NCBI RefSeq assembly: GCF_023554105.1
Contig: NZ_JAMJWE010000007.1
Span: 1-64,000 of the forward strand
Length of the DNA stretch: 64,000 nucleotides
Reading direction: 5' to 3'
Source: Brucella sp. 21LCYQ03
Lineage (GTDB): Bacteria; Pseudomonadota; Alphaproteobacteria; Rhizobiales; Rhizobiaceae
Position 1 is the first letter of the stretch; each line of letters opens with the position of its first letter. The notes beneath the pieces were generated by a model. The model made no database searches, was not told where the DNA came from, and saw nothing but the letters and a program-made list of their open reading frames with translations. The position numbers and the translations under genes were made by a program. Positions 34,214 to 43,984 of the stretch are shown here, piece by piece.

Positions 34214-35272
34214 ATGACTCCGGTTCATGCACCCGCGTGGGCGCGTGATAACGAAGGGAAGAGACAATTGAAAGAACTAATTGCCGACCTAGACGCTGCG
34301 GGCAAAAGATTAGACCAGTGGCTGGCCGCAGCATTGGGGCCGGAACTCTCCCGCAGTCGCGTCCAGTCCCTGATTGCTGATGGTCATGTGACCATCGATG
34401 ATGTTCCTGCCAGTGGCGCAAAGCAAAAGCTGCGCGAAGGCATGAAGATTACCGTCGTGCTGCCAGAGCCTGAACCTGCCGACCCGCAAGGCGAGAACAT
34501 CCCGCTGGATATTCTCTATGAAGACGATGATCTCATCGTCATCAACAAGCCCGCAGGCCTGGTTGTCCATCCGGGCAACGGCAACTGGACGGGAACGCTT
34601 GTAAATGCTCTCATCTATCATTGTGGCGATAGCTTGTCGGGCATCGGCGGCGTGCGTCGTCCGGGCATCGTTCATCGTCTCGATAAAGACACCAGCGGCG
34701 TCATGGTTGTGGCCAAGAATGACCATTCACATCGCCATCTTAGCGACCAGTTCGCCGATCATGGCCGCACCGGCGATCTCGAACGCGCTTACAAGGCACT
34801 CGTTTGGGGCATGACCGAGCGTCCGCAAGGTTATATCGACGCCTATCTTGGCCGCTCACATCGCGACCGCACCAAGCAAGCCGTTGTCAAAGAAGACCGC
34901 GAAGACGCACGCCACGCCATCACGCATTATTCGACAATCGAAAAATTCGCGCCGCAGGAAGACGCCACATCACTTGCGTCTCTGGTCGAATGCCGCCTTG
35001 AAACAGGTCGCACGCATCAAATTCGCGTTCACATGGCCCATATCGGTCATCCACTTGTCGGCGACATGGATTACGGCGGCGCCTACAAAACCAAAGCAAA
35101 TAAGCTGCCCGAGCCATTGAAAAACGCGGTGAACGGTTTTCAGCGTCAGGCGCTGCACGCTTGGCTTCTGGCATTCACGCATCCAACGACCGACGAAATC
35201 ATGCGCTTTGAAGCCGATCTGCCTGAAGACATGGAGACGCTTCTGGAAAATTTCCGTAAGCACTCTACATAA
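34214..35272 (+). CDS. rluD: 23S rRNA pseudouridine synthase, RluA/RluD family
   Basis: About 334-352 residues. An N-terminal S4 RNA-binding domain (about 20-85; segment LSRSRVQSLIADGHVTIDD) is followed by the catalytic domain with the invariant HRLDKDTSG motif containing the nucleophilic aspartate. Late signatures ECRLETGRTHQIRVHMAHIGHPLVGD are present. It modifies uridines in 23S rRNA helix 69 if it is a true RluD; RluC cannot be fully excluded. Start uncertain: ATG 34214, or TTG 34268 with a GGGAAGAGA site giving the family's usual N-terminus. Confidence 0.87.
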   Translation: MTPVHAPAWARDNEGKRQLKELIADLDAAGKRLDQWLAAALGPELSRSRVQSLIADGHVTIDDVPASGAKQKLREGMKITVVLPEPEPADPQGENIPLDILYEDDDLIVINKPAGLVVHPGNGNWTGTLVNALIYHCGDSLSGIGGVRRPGIVHRLDKDTSGVMVVAKNDHSHRHLSDQFADHGRTGDLERAYKALVWGMTERPQGYIDAYLGRSHRDRTKQAVVKEDREDARHAITHYSTIEKFAPQEDATSLASLVECRLETGRTHQIRVHMAHIGHPLVGDMDYGGAYKTKANKLPEPLKNAVNGFQRQALHAWLLAFTHPTTDEIMRFEADLPEDMETLLENFRKHST

Positions 35273-35552
35273 AGCTGTAAGTTCTCACAGTTTCAGAACA
35301 CCCGATTAAGTCTGTAAAGATCATGCTTTGACGGCGAAAACGGGATCTCAAACAAGGCTTCACCCAAAATGGTTGTAGCCTCTCAAGAGTGACAAGTGTT
35401 CACATTCTAGTGACACATTGTTTCATGAGGTTAGAGATCGTGTTTTCGCCAAAATCATGCCTATATATGTAAGTTCGCGAGGGAAGTGCAGGAGGCAGCC
35501 AGCGCGACAGGTTTGCCAGACGGGAACCTGAAACTATAAAGGAGGGTGCTCA

Positions 35553-36464
35553 ATGGCCCGTACTAGTCTTCCAAGCATTACATCCGGTGACGGTGGCCTA
35601 ACCCGTTATATGGAAGAAATTCGCCGCTTTCCGATGCTTCAGCCGCAGGAAGAATATATGCTGGCGAAGCGTTATCATGAACATAGCGATCCGAAAGCCG
35701 CACATAAGCTGGTGACAAGCCACCTTCGTCTCGTGGCAAAGATCGCTATGGGCTATCGCGGCTATGGCTTGCCGATTGGTGAAGTCATCTCCGAAGGCAA
35801 TGTCGGCCTGATGCAGGCGGTCAAGCGCTTTGAACCAGAACGCGGCTTCCGCCTTGCCACATATGCAATGTGGTGGATCAAGGCCTCTATCCAGGAATAT
35901 ATCCTGCGTTCGTGGAGCCTTGTGAAGATGGGCACGACTGCCAACCAGAAGCGTTTGTTCTTCAATCTGCGTAAGATGAAGAGCAAGATTCAGGCGCTTG
36001 ATGATGGTGATCTCAACCCCGATCAGGTGAAGCAGATCGCAACCAAGCTGAAGGTGAGCGAAGACGAAGTGGTTTCCATGAACCGCCGTCTGTCAGGCGA
36101 TGCTTCGCTGAATGCGCCACTGCGTGCAGCCGAAGGTGAATCAGGCGAATGGCAGGACTGGCTTGTCGACGACAGCAGCAGTCAGGAACAGGTTCTGATT
36201 GAACAGGATGAGCTGGAAAGCCGCCGCTCGCTGCTCGAACAGGCGATGGATTCGCTTAATGAACGCGAACGCCGCATCTTTGAAGCACGCCGTCTGTCGG
36301 AAGACCCAATGACACTGGAAGATCTTTCCGGTGAGTTCGGTATCAGCCGTGAACGTGTACGCCAGATTGAAGTCCGTGCCTTTGAAAAGGTACAGGCTGC
36401 AGTCAAGGCAGCAGCTTTCAAACAGCATAAGGCATTAACCCATGTCGAGGACGCCAACGCATAA
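35553..36464 (+). CDS. rpoH: Heat-shock sigma factor RpoH
   Basis: 303 residues. Region 2 includes YGLPIGEVISEGNVGLMQAV and YAMWWIKASIQEYILRSWSLVKMGTT. The RpoH box diagnostic of sigma-32 is in NQKRLFFNLRKMK. Region 4 is in SLNERERRIFEARRLS and GISRERVRQIEVRAFEKVQ. It controls heat-shock and protease genes. The ftsH gene in this window carries a candidate RpoH promoter. An AAAGGAGG site precedes the ATG. The 280-bp upstream gap holds no gene and may contain several promoters. Confidence 0.95.
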   Translation: MARTSLPSITSGDGGLTRYMEEIRRFPMLQPQEEYMLAKRYHEHSDPKAAHKLVTSHLRLVAKIAMGYRGYGLPIGEVISEGNVGLMQAVKRFEPERGFRLATYAMWWIKASIQEYILRSWSLVKMGTTANQKRLFFNLRKMKSKIQALDDGDLNPDQVKQIATKLKVSEDEVVSMNRRLSGDASLNAPLRAAEGESGEWQDWLVDDSSSQEQVLIEQDELESRRSLLEQAMDSLNERERRIFEARRLSEDPMTLEDLSGEFGISRERVRQIEVRAFEKVQAAVKAAAFKQHKALTHVEDANA

Positions 36465-36488
36465 TCCTGCTCGTTTAGATTCCATTCT

Positions 36489-36520
36489 ACTGCCGCGATT
36501 GGGGAACCATTTGCGGCAGT
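36489..36520 (+). terminator. Terminator after rpoH
   Basis: 8-bp stem ACTGCCGC / GCGGCAGT with a 16-nt loop and a short T-rich tail. Confidence 0.6.
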
Positions 36521-36621
36521 TTCGTTATGTGTCATCCAACTGATAAAAAACCGTCAAATATCTGTAATGCAATGTCTTTAGGCAACAGGTCGTATTTCAC
36601 CGAAGCCTCAAAGGTCATGCT

Positions 36622-37224
36622 ATGAAAAAGCTCCTGCTTGCTGCAACGCTCGCTCTTACTGCTGCCACTGCTGTATCTGCGTCTGAATATGTCTCTTATC
36701 TCGACTATCCACAGAAAGAGCAGGACGGAAAAGAATTCTTCACTGCCATTGAAATTCCACAGGGCAGCTTCACCAAATACGAAATCAACGACAAGACCGG
36801 CCACATCATCGTTGATCGCTATCAGTCGATGCCGGTCGTCTACCCAGCCAATTACGGCTCGATCACCAGCACGCTCGCAGGCGATGGCGATCCACTTGAT
36901 GCGCTCGTTTACACCCGTGAGCCAATCGTTCCAGGTGCGATCATCAAGGTTCGTCCAATCGGCGTTTTGAAGATGATCGATGGTGGCGAGCAGGACGACA
37001 AGATCGTTGCTGTACCGACCTCGAAGATCGACCCAACCTATGATAACATCAAAGAACTGTCTGACCTGCCGAAGATTGAGCAGCAGCGTCTGGAAGCCTT
37101 CTTCCGCGTCTACAAGCAGCTTCCAGAAGGCCGCAAAACTGTAGAGCTCAACGGCTTTGATACTGCCGAAACTGCAGCTTCTGAAGTTGCGAAGGCCATC
37201 AAGGCTTTCTCAGAAAAGAAGTAA
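36622..37224 (+). CDS. ppa: Inorganic pyrophosphatase with signal peptide (periplasmic)
   Basis: 200 residues. Residues 1-20 (MKKLLLAATLALTAATAVSA) are a typical Sec signal peptide. The rest is a family I soluble pyrophosphatase: metal and catalytic residues in YPANYGSI, the signature DGDPLDALV, and GGEQDDKIVAVP. It hydrolyses PPi. Export is unusual because the housekeeping enzyme is cytoplasmic. A separate cytoplasmic copy would be expected elsewhere in the genome. A strong terminator follows. Confidence 0.88.
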   Translation: MKKLLLAATLALTAATAVSASEYVSYLDYPQKEQDGKEFFTAIEIPQGSFTKYEINDKTGHIIVDRYQSMPVVYPANYGSITSTLAGDGDPLDALVYTREPIVPGAIIKVRPIGVLKMIDGGEQDDKIVAVPTSKIDPTYDNIKELSDLPKIEQQRLEAFFRVYKQLPEGRKTVELNGFDTAETAASEVAKAIKAFSEKK

Positions 37225-37246
37225 TCAGAGTGATCGCCGGTAATAG

Positions 37247-37275
37247 AAAGGCCGCTTAAAGCGGCCTTTTTTTTA
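37247..37275. terminator. Terminator between ppa and the convergent gene
   Basis: 9-bp stem AAAGGCCGC / GCGGCCTTT with loop TTAAA, then a long T run. Confidence 0.85.
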
Positions 37276-37290
37276 TTTATTCTCTGATAC

Positions 37291-38700
37291 TTAACCGGCA
37301 CCCAACACGTCGTTAAACACCTTCTCTCCTGGCACGCCTTTTTCAAGACTGATCAGAGCACGACGACCATTGCGGTATGAGATCGGAATATCGATCCACT
37401 GCAAACGGCGCATCAGTGACAAATTGGTGTCCTGCGCCGTCGTCGCATCATTGAGCCAGATAATAAAGAAATTATCGGCAATCTTTGATGGCACAGCGAT
37501 CAACGGATTGCCCGCTGCCTGTTCCGTGTCTTTGAACGTGATACGCTGAACATTATCGATCGCGCCGCCAGCAAAATCATCCGGTACAGTAAACACCATC
37601 TCGATCAGATGACTGGCAGGAATGGACTGATCCGTGTTCTTGCGAATGGTCAGCTTAAGTTCAGCTTTGGTGTCGGGCATCGTGATCGTGCCACGAATTG
37701 CCGGAGCCGCAGGTTCACCTTCGCTCGGGCTTTCCTGTATTTCTGACCAGACAACCGTTCCACGCTCAACCGAGCCAGTTTCTGTACCACCGCGCTCTTC
37801 ATAAAGAAGTGCTTGCTGGCCAACGGCAACGGCTTGCTGGGCTTGCGGCTGGTTTTGCGTATTGGTCTGTTCAGCACCCGGTGTTGAAGCCGCCGTCGAC
37901 TTGCCTTCGCCAAGACCTGCCTGACCGCCCGCTGGACCTTCGTCTTTCTCGCTGCCATCTTCCATCAGACGCTGCGTCATTTTCTGTTCTTCAGACGGCG
38001 TCGCTGGCTGGCCAGTCTGCGGCTGTTCGGAACCTGCGGTCTGTCCAGCCTCTGGCTGCGTTGTTCCTGCATCACCACTTGTCGGCGCATCGCTGCGACC
38101 AAGACTTGATGCCAGTTCCTGTAGCTTGTCTTTGTTAGCCCAGACACCGTAACCGGCGCCGCCAAGAGCGAGCACAGCAATCAAGCCTATGATAAGGCCC
38201 TTGTAAGAGCGCTTTTCTTTAAAGCGTACCGGGTCAGTATATTCACCGCGGCGCGCATAAGCTGGCTTATCTTCCGTGCGATCCTGTTCGCGGTCTGCTG
38301 ACCATTCATCCTGACGACGCGCATGCACGGGAGCTGCATCTTCATCAGTATCAACGTCATGATCGGAATAGGACCGATTGCCAGCAGCAAAAGGCGCATC
38401 ATCATAGGATGAGGACACAGATGCTTGCGTTGATTCGGCAAGAAAATCTTCAAGCGGATCATGCAACGGCTGCTCTGCAACAGGTGCGGCAGCTGGCGGC
38501 GCATAAAAGGCTTCGACTTCTTCGATAGCATCTTCAAGTATTTTGCGTTGGCGAACTGCCACAACTTGCGAAGCATTTGCTGTCACAAGCTTCTGTTCAA
38601 TCGTCGCACGTGCCTTTGCATAGACACGCTCGCGCAGTTCAGGCGATTTATCCGCCTGAGCATCGATTGTCTTTTTCAGAACCGCTACAAAATCAGCCAT
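37291..38700 (-). CDS. Large membrane-anchored protein of unknown function
   Basis: About 469 residues from ATG 38700; an earlier ATG at 38844 is in frame but gives an unlikely N-terminus. An N-terminal helical region (about 1-60, ADFVAVLKKTIDAQADKSPELRERVYAKAR) is followed by an acidic disordered stretch, one helix (about 165-185, GLIIGLIAVLALGGAGYGVWA) and a low-complexity Gln/Ala/Gly/Glu linker (about 190-300). A folded periplasmic C-terminal domain follows (about 305-469; includes VVWSEIQESPSEGEPAAPAI). Homologues occur in Brucella and other Rhizobiales without known function. Confidence 0.72.
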   Translation of the reverse strand: MADFVAVLKKTIDAQADKSPELRERVYAKARATIEQKLVTANASQVVAVRQRKILEDAIEEVEAFYAPPAAAPVAEQPLHDPLEDFLAESTQASVSSSYDDAPFAAGNRSYSDHDVDTDEDAAPVHARRQDEWSADREQDRTEDKPAYARRGEYTDPVRFKEKRSYKGLIIGLIAVLALGGAGYGVWANKDKLQELASSLGRSDAPTSGDAGTTQPEAGQTAGSEQPQTGQPATPSEEQKMTQRLMEDGSEKDEGPAGGQAGLGEGKSTAASTPGAEQTNTQNQPQAQQAVAVGQQALLYEERGGTETGSVERGTVVWSEIQESPSEGEPAAPAIRGTITMPDTKAELKLTIRKNTDQSIPASHLIEMVFTVPDDFAGGAIDNVQRITFKDTEQAAGNPLIAVPSKIADNFFIIWLNDATTAQDTNLSLMRRLQWIDIPISYRNGRRALISLEKGVPGEKVFNDVLGAG

Positions 38701-38797
38701 ACGTCTTACCCAGTTTCCGCGCGTTCGAAATGCAGTAAATACCTCAATAATCACAATAATCGTTAGAAAGCAAAGGTTGCGGCAACGATTAAGTGAA

Positions 38798-38893
38798 CGC
38801 ATCCCGAAAAGTGTGAAGCGGTTTTCGGAAAAGATGCGGTCCAAAATACAAAATTTGAGCGCCGATCTGATGCAATCAGATCGAAATGCGCTC
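38798..38893. repeat. RIME-like intergenic repeat, two hairpins
   Basis: Hairpin 1 (38798-38838) pairs CGCATC with GATGCG and CCGAAAA with TTTTCGG around GTGTGAAGCGG. Hairpin 2 (38857-38893) pairs GAGCGC with GCGCTC and CGATCTGAT with ATCAGATCG. The composition strongly resembles the Rhizobium-specific intergenic mosaic elements (RIME) dispersed in Rhizobiales genomes. It lies between purA and the large membrane-protein gene. Confidence 0.7.
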
Positions 38894-38933
38894 TAACGCT
38901 TTCAAAATGATCGCGAAAAAACCTTAAAAAATA

Positions 38934-38960
38934 CCCGGTCAGCCATAAAGGCAAACCGGG
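38934..38960 (-). terminator. Terminator after purA
   Basis: Minus strand: CCCGGT ... ACCGGG stem with inner CC/GG pairs, followed by TATTTTTT. Confidence 0.75.
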
Positions 38961-38993
38961 CTTGTTCTTTACAGGAAGCAAAGTCCCGAACGA

Positions 38994-40283
38994 CTAATCC
39001 TGGAATGGATCAGTCACGAGGATGGTGTCTTCGCGTTCCGGGCTGGTCGAGAGCATTGATACCGGTGCACCAATCAGTTCTTCAATATGGCGAACATATT
39101 TGACAGCCTGTGCTGGAAGATCGTTCCACGAACGTGCACCAGCAGTCGTTTCCGACCAGCCCGGCAGCGTTTCATAGATCGGCTTCACACGAGCCTGCGC
39201 ACCCATCGAAGATGGCAGATAGTCAATACGCTTGCCATCAAGTTCGTAAGCCACGCAGATCTTGATTTCATCAAGACCGTCGAGAACATCGAGCTTGGTC
39301 AGCGCGATACCAGTGATACCCGATGTGCGAACTGTCTGGCGGACGATAACCGCATCGAACCAGCCACAACGACGCTTGCGACCTGTCACCACGCCAAATT
39401 CATGACCCTTGGTGCCGAGGAATTCGCCGATTTCATCGTTGAGTTCAGTCGGGAATGGACCTTCACCAACACGGGTGGTGTAAGCCTTGGTGATGCCGAG
39501 AACATAACCGATTGCTGTTGGACCAAGGCCCGAACCGGCAGCTGCCTGACCGGCAACAGTGTTCGACGAAGTCACAAACGGATAGGTGCCATGATCATTA
39601 TCAAGAAGTGCGCCTTGCGCACCTTCGAACAGAATACGGTCGCCAGACTTGCGACGTTCGTCGAGAACGCGCCAGACCTGATCGATATAAGGGAGAATCT
39701 TGTCTGCAACCGAGGTCAGCTCTTCAAGAATGGTCGCAACCGCGATTTCCTCAAGGCCCATGCCACGACGCAGCAAGTTGTGATGCGCAAGCAGGCGCTC
39801 AACCTTTGGCTCTAACGTGTCTGGCTCGGTCAGATCGATCACGCGGATCGCGCGACGGCCAACCTTATCTTCATAAGCAGGGCCGATTCCGCGCTTGGTG
39901 GTACCGATCTTGAGACCTTCGGTAGCCCCTTCGCGCATCGCATCGAGTTCACGGTGAACCGAGAGAATCAACGGAGCATTTTCAGCAATACGGAGAACAT
40001 CCGGATTAATATCGATGCCCTGCCCGCGCAGCTTTTCGACTTCCATGACGAAATGATGTGGGTCAACCACAACACCATTACCGATCACGCTCAGTTTGCC
40101 ACGCACCAGACCGGATGGAAGAAGCGAAAGCTTGTAGCTGACGCCATCGATAACAAGTGTATGACCGGCATTATGGCCGCCCTGATAGCGCACGATCACA
40201 TCGGCGCGTTCGGACAACCAGTCCACGATCTTTCCCTTGCCCTCGTCGCCCCATTGCGACCCGACGACAACCACATTAGCCAT
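38994..40283 (-). CDS. purA: Adenylosuccinate synthetase
   Basis: Joins IMP and aspartate with GTP to make adenylosuccinate, the first committed step to AMP. 429 residues from ATG 40283. The GTP P-loop and catalytic Asp/His are in [16 protein letters not shown] and [12 protein letters not shown]. Further signatures are [15 protein letters not shown] and [25 protein letters not shown]. It stands alone with its own terminator. The upstream gap 40309-40601 contains an imperfect inverted element but no gene. Confidence 0.96.
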   Translation of the reverse strand: MANVVVVGSQWGDEGKGKIVDWLSERADVIVRYQGGHNAGHTLVIDGVSYKLSLLPSGLVRGKLSVIGNGVVVDPHHFVMEVEKLRGQGIDINPDVLRIAENAPLILSVHRELDAMREGATEGLKIGTTKRGIGPAYEDKVGRRAIRVIDLTEPDTLEPKVERLLAHHNLLRRGMGLEEIAVATILEELTSVADKILPYIDQVWRVLDERRKSGDRILFEGAQGALLDNDHGTYPFVTSSNTVAGQAAAGSGLGPTAIGYVLGITKAYTTRVGEGPFPTELNDEIGEFLGTKGHEFGVVTGRKRRCGWFDAVIVRQTVRTSGITGIALTKLDVLDGLDEIKICVAYELDGKRIDYLPSSMGAQARVKPIYETLPGWSETTAGARSWNDLPAQAVKYVRHIEELIGAPVSMLSTSPEREDTILVTDPFQD

Positions 40284-40601
40284 TGAGAAAACTCCTCGGT
40301 CCGGCATCTCAGCCGTAAATATAACCCAAGGATCGCAAGCAGCCCCGACAGTTTGACGCGAGGTGCTGATCCCTCGTCTCTATACAGACTGAATCGTGCT
40401 TACGCGACTCTTTCATGCAAAAAATACGAATATTTTCACGATAACGTGGAAAGGTAGCGTCAGATCGTCTGAGATTCTGGATATGGTGAGGCGAAAATGG
40501 TGTTCTTCGAGAACCGGAGCGGAGTGTACTTTTGGGTACATGAGCACCGGAAGCGAAGAAAAACGCCATTTGCAGACCGCCAGATCCGGAATATCTACGA
40601 T
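40284..40601. other. Gene-free region between purA and the GNAT gene
   Basis: About 318 bp that should contain the purA promoter. It holds a palindromic element: CCGG (40514-40517), TGTAC (40525-40529), GTACA (40536-40540) and CCGG (40547-40550) arranged symmetrically. It also holds TTTTCACG-N4-CGTGGAAA at about 40433-40452. I see no credible coding frame. Confidence 0.5.
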
Positions 40602-41111
40602 CTAGCCGGCGCGGACCATATACAGTGCCTCGTCCGAATAACCTTTCAGCTTGTCTTCGAGTGCTGGCACATCGCGGGTAACGAAGCCCTTTTTCTCCCA
40701 AAAACCGTGCGAGCCATTCACCGCGACAAGTGCCATGGTCGCAAAGCCATCACGCTCTGCCTGCGCGCCCATCAGCTCGACAACACGCGACGCTTGCCCG
40801 CCTGAACGCACTTCCGGCAAAAGTGCAATATCGTGAATATAATAGGTGCTGATATCTTTTGGCAGTTCGACAAGAACCGAATTCAGTGCGGGAACCGAAT
40901 CGAGTTTCCATGGATGACTGATGCCGTAGCCAACGATTTCACTGCCCTTTGCCAGCACAAAACAACCGGCAGGGTAGATGTTGAAGCGATCCCGAAAGAC
41001 CGCCTCATCCTCGAAGAAGTCTGGATGAACAATGTTGGCGACAGTCGTAACGCCTGCAAAATCCTGCGCCTGCATCCGCCGCCATTCTGCCTGTTCAATC
41101 CCGTCATTCAT
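40602..41111 (-). CDS. GNAT-family N-acetyltransferase
   Basis: 169 residues. The core GNAT elements are FVLAKGSEIVGYGISHPWKL, DIALLPEVRSGGQASRVVELMGAQAERDG (acetyl-CoA loop, slightly divergent) and MALVAVNGSHGFWEKKGFVTRDV. It starts 5 bp after the serA stop and so belongs to the serC-serA operon. The substrate is unknown; its position suggests an amino-acid-related molecule, but this is only inference. Confidence 0.85.
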   Translation of the reverse strand: MNDGIEQAEWRRMQAQDFAGVTTVANIVHPDFFEDEAVFRDRFNIYPAGCFVLAKGSEIVGYGISHPWKLDSVPALNSVLVELPKDISTYYIHDIALLPEVRSGGQASRVVELMGAQAERDGFATMALVAVNGSHGFWEKKGFVTRDVPALEDKLKGYSDEALYMVRAG

Positions 41112-41116
41112 ATCGT

Positions 41117-42718
41117 TTAAGCTTCCTCGACGTTAAATTCCAAAGGTCTTGCCGCCTTGATTGCCTCTTGTGCAATCAGTTCGTCAAGTGCTGCCTGTGG
41201 AATTCTGTCGTCGACGTAGAGCATCGCAATGGCATCACCGCCCGGATGATCACGCCCGAGAGCGAAGTTTGCGATGTTGATATCATGCTTGCCGCAGATC
41301 GTTCCAAGCAGACCAATCATGCCCGGAATATCGACATTGGTGACATAAAGCATGTGCGGGCCAACTTCCGCATCAAGGTTGATTCCCTTGATCTGGATGA
41401 AACGCGCCTTGCCATCCGAGAAGCATGTACCAGCGACCGAGCGTTCGCGTTCAGTCGTCTTGACGGTCAGCTTGATATAGCCGTCAAAAATACCGGACTT
41501 GTCGCGCTTGATTTCAGAAACGATGATTCCACGCTCTTTCACCATGATCGGTGCCGAAACCATGTTCACATCGGCAACCTGCGGGCGGATCAGACCAGCA
41601 AGTGCTGCACTGATCAAAGCACGAGTGTTCATCGCAGCAGTCGCACCATCAAAAAGCACTTCGACTTCCTGAATAGGCTCGTCTGTTACCTGACCAACAA
41701 AAGCGCCGAGAACCTCTGCAAGCTTCACGAAAGGCCTCAGACGCGGCGCTTCTTCTGCCGTGATCGACGGCATGTTGATCGCGTTAGAAACAGCACCCTT
41801 GACCAGATAATCCGACATTTGCTCGGCCACCTGAATGGCAACATTTTCCTGCGCTTCAGAAGTCGAAGCACCGAGATGCGGTGTGCATACCACGTTGGGC
41901 AGATTGAACAGCTCGTTCTCTGTTGCAGGCTCAGTTTCGAAAACATCGATACCAGCGCCAGCAACGTGACCCGATTTCAACGCATCAACCAGATCCTTTT
42001 CAACGATCAGGCCACCGCGTGCGCAGTTGATAATGCGAACACCCGGCTTGGTCTTAGCCAATGCGTCGGCATTGATGATGCCGCGTGTCTTGTCGGTCAA
42101 TGGCGTGTGCAGCGTGATGAAATCGGCACGCGCCAGAAGTTCATCAAGCTCCAGCTTTTCGACGCCAAGCTCCTGCGCGCGCGCTTCCGAAAGAAACGGA
42201 TCGAACGCAACAACGTGCATCTTGAGGCCAATACCGCGCGCAGCAACTACCGCACCGATATTGCCACAACCAACTACACCCAGCGTCTTGCCGGTAATTT
42301 CCACGCCCATGAAGCGGTTCTTTTCCCACTTGCCAGCGCGCGTGGAAACATCCGCTTCGGGCAACTGGCGCGCAACTGCAAACATCAGTGCAATGGCATG
42401 TTCAGCCGTGGTGATCGAATTGCCAAAAGGCGTATTCATCACAATGATACCGCGGCGCGATGCTGCCGGAATATCGACATTGTCCACGCCAATACCGGCG
42501 CGACCAATAACCTTGAGTTTCGTTGCTGCTGCGATCAGCTTTTCCGTTGCCTTGGTGGCAGAACGGATAGCAAGACCATCATACTGGCCAATGACTTCGA
42601 GCAGTTTTTCTTTGTCCTTGCCAAGATCTGGCAGGTAATCAACTTCAACGCCGCGGTCTTTGAAAATCTGAACAGCGGTCGGCGACAATTTATCGGATAC
42701 GAGTACGCGAGGTGCCAT
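41117..42718 (-). CDS. serA: D-3-phosphoglycerate dehydrogenase
   Basis: First step of serine synthesis: 3-phosphoglycerate to 3-phosphohydroxypyruvate with NAD. 533 residues from ATG 42718 (GGAGG site), the long form. The Rossmann domain has VVGCGNIGAVVAARGIG. Catalytic Arg, Glu and His are in INCARGGLIVEKDLVDAL, DVFETEPATE and VCTPHLGASTSEAQ. The intervening domain is followed by a C-terminal ACT domain (about 460-533; VTNVDIPGMIGLLGTICGKHDINIANFALGRD), the serine sensor. It lies between serC and a GNAT gene. Confidence 0.96.
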   Translation of the reverse strand: MAPRVLVSDKLSPTAVQIFKDRGVEVDYLPDLGKDKEKLLEVIGQYDGLAIRSATKATEKLIAAATKLKVIGRAGIGVDNVDIPAASRRGIIVMNTPFGNSITTAEHAIALMFAVARQLPEADVSTRAGKWEKNRFMGVEITGKTLGVVGCGNIGAVVAARGIGLKMHVVAFDPFLSEARAQELGVEKLELDELLARADFITLHTPLTDKTRGIINADALAKTKPGVRIINCARGGLIVEKDLVDALKSGHVAGAGIDVFETEPATENELFNLPNVVCTPHLGASTSEAQENVAIQVAEQMSDYLVKGAVSNAINMPSITAEEAPRLRPFVKLAEVLGAFVGQVTDEPIQEVEVLFDGATAAMNTRALISAALAGLIRPQVADVNMVSAPIMVKERGIIVSEIKRDKSGIFDGYIKLTVKTTERERSVAGTCFSDGKARFIQIKGINLDAEVGPHMLYVTNVDIPGMIGLLGTICGKHDINIANFALGRDHPGGDAIAMLYVDDRIPQAALDELIAQEAIKAARPLEFNVEEA

Positions 42719-42806
42719 AAGGGCCTCCTTCGAATTGTACGATAATGAAAGGCAAGCAGGCTGCGGCCGTCCCAACTCCGGCCACAGCTATCTGCATCGC
42801 TTGCGA

Positions 42807-43982
42807 TTATGCAGCGGCCTTAAGTGCTGCTTTCTGTGCAGCAAAGGCCCAGTCGAGCCATGAAGTCAGGGCTTCAAGATCAGAAGCTTCAACCGTAGCA
42901 CCCGCCCAGATACGCAAACCGGCAGGCGCATCGCGATATGCACCGATGTCGAAGGCAACGCCTTCTTTTTCGAGCGCCGAGACGATGCCCTTTGCGAAAG
43001 CTGCCTGCTGATCCGCAGTCAACGCAGTCACTTCCGGGTCAACAATCGTTACACAAACAGATGTGTTCGAACGCGTTTCAGGCTTTTGCGCCAGATTGGC
43101 AATCCAAGGCGTCTTCTCGATGAAAGCATCAAGCACAGCGAAATTTGCATCCGCACGCCCGACAAGACCGTCGAGACCGCCGACAGAACGCGCCCAGCTC
43201 AGTGCATCGAGATAATCTTCAACGCAGAGCATCGAAGGGGTGTTGATGGTTTCGCCAACGAAGATGCCTTCGATCAGCTTGCCGCCAGAAGTCAGGCGGA
43301 AAATCTTTGGCAGCGGCCATGCTGGCTTATAGCTTTCAAGACGCGCAACAGCGCGTGGGGAAAGAATGAGAATACCGTGCGCGCCCTCACCGCCTAGAAC
43401 TTTCTGCCATGAGAACGTGACAACATCGAGCTTTGCAAAATCAAGACGCTGCGCAAATGCAGCGGATGTTGCATCGCAAATGGTCAGGCCTTCACGATTT
43501 GCAGGAATGAAATCGGCATTAGGCACGCGAACGCCGGACGTGGTGCCGTTCCAGGTGAAAACGACATCACGGTTGAAATCGACTTCAGAAAAATCAACCA
43601 GTTCGCCGTAAGGCGCAATAAAAGTGCGGGTGTCTTCGAGCTTAAGCTGCTTGATCACATCCGTGACCCAACCGGAGCCGAAGCTTTCCCACGCAACCAT
43701 ATCCACGCCGCGCTCACCGAGCAGCGACCACAGGGCCATTTCGACCGCACCCGTGTCGGATGCAGGCACAATGCCAATGCGGTAATCAGCCGGAACGCCG
43801 AGAATTTCGCGGGTAAGGTCAATGGCTTCTTTCAGCTTGTTTTTGCCGATCTTCGCGCGGTGCGAACGGCCAAGCGGCGCATCGGCGAGCGCTTGAAGCG
43901 ACCAACCGGGGCGTTTTGCACAGGGACCTGAAGAAAAATTAGGGTTAGCCGGGCGAACTACCGGCTTCGCAATCGTCGTCAT
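42807..43982 (-). CDS. serC: Phosphoserine aminotransferase
   Basis: Second step of serine synthesis; transfers the glutamate amino group to phosphohydroxypyruvate. 391 residues from ATG 43982 ([20 protein letters not shown]). The PLP lysine is in [16 protein letters not shown], with cofactor contacts in [18 protein letters not shown] and CDATSAAFA. It is the rhizobial/archaeal-like long branch of class V aminotransferases. It is followed by serA after 88 bp and has a structured leader upstream (43985-44030). Confidence 0.94.
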   Translation of the reverse strand: MTTIAKPVVRPANPNFSSGPCAKRPGWSLQALADAPLGRSHRAKIGKNKLKEAIDLTREILGVPADYRIGIVPASDTGAVEMALWSLLGERGVDMVAWESFGSGWVTDVIKQLKLEDTRTFIAPYGELVDFSEVDFNRDVVFTWNGTTSGVRVPNADFIPANREGLTICDATSAAFAQRLDFAKLDVVTFSWQKVLGGEGAHGILILSPRAVARLESYKPAWPLPKIFRLTSGGKLIEGIFVGETINTPSMLCVEDYLDALSWARSVGGLDGLVGRADANFAVLDAFIEKTPWIANLAQKPETRSNTSVCVTIVDPEVTALTADQQAAFAKGIVSALEKEGVAFDIGAYRDAPAGLRIWAGATVEASDLEALTSWLDWAFAAQKAALKAAA

Positions 43983-43984
43983 TT

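Noticed and set aside
36504-36527. GGAAC-N15-CGTT word as an EcfG promoter for ppa
   Set aside because: The spacer is one base short, and it lies in the rpoH terminator hairpin about 100 bp from ppa.
40565-40579. 15-base word GCCATTTGCAGACCG shared with 4303-4317
   Set aside because: A match of this length between two places in 64 kb is expected by chance, and the flanks do not agree.
41168-42745. 525-codon open frame antisense to serA
   Set aside because: Composition is that of a reverse-strand shadow of serA, which has complete catalytic and ACT motifs.
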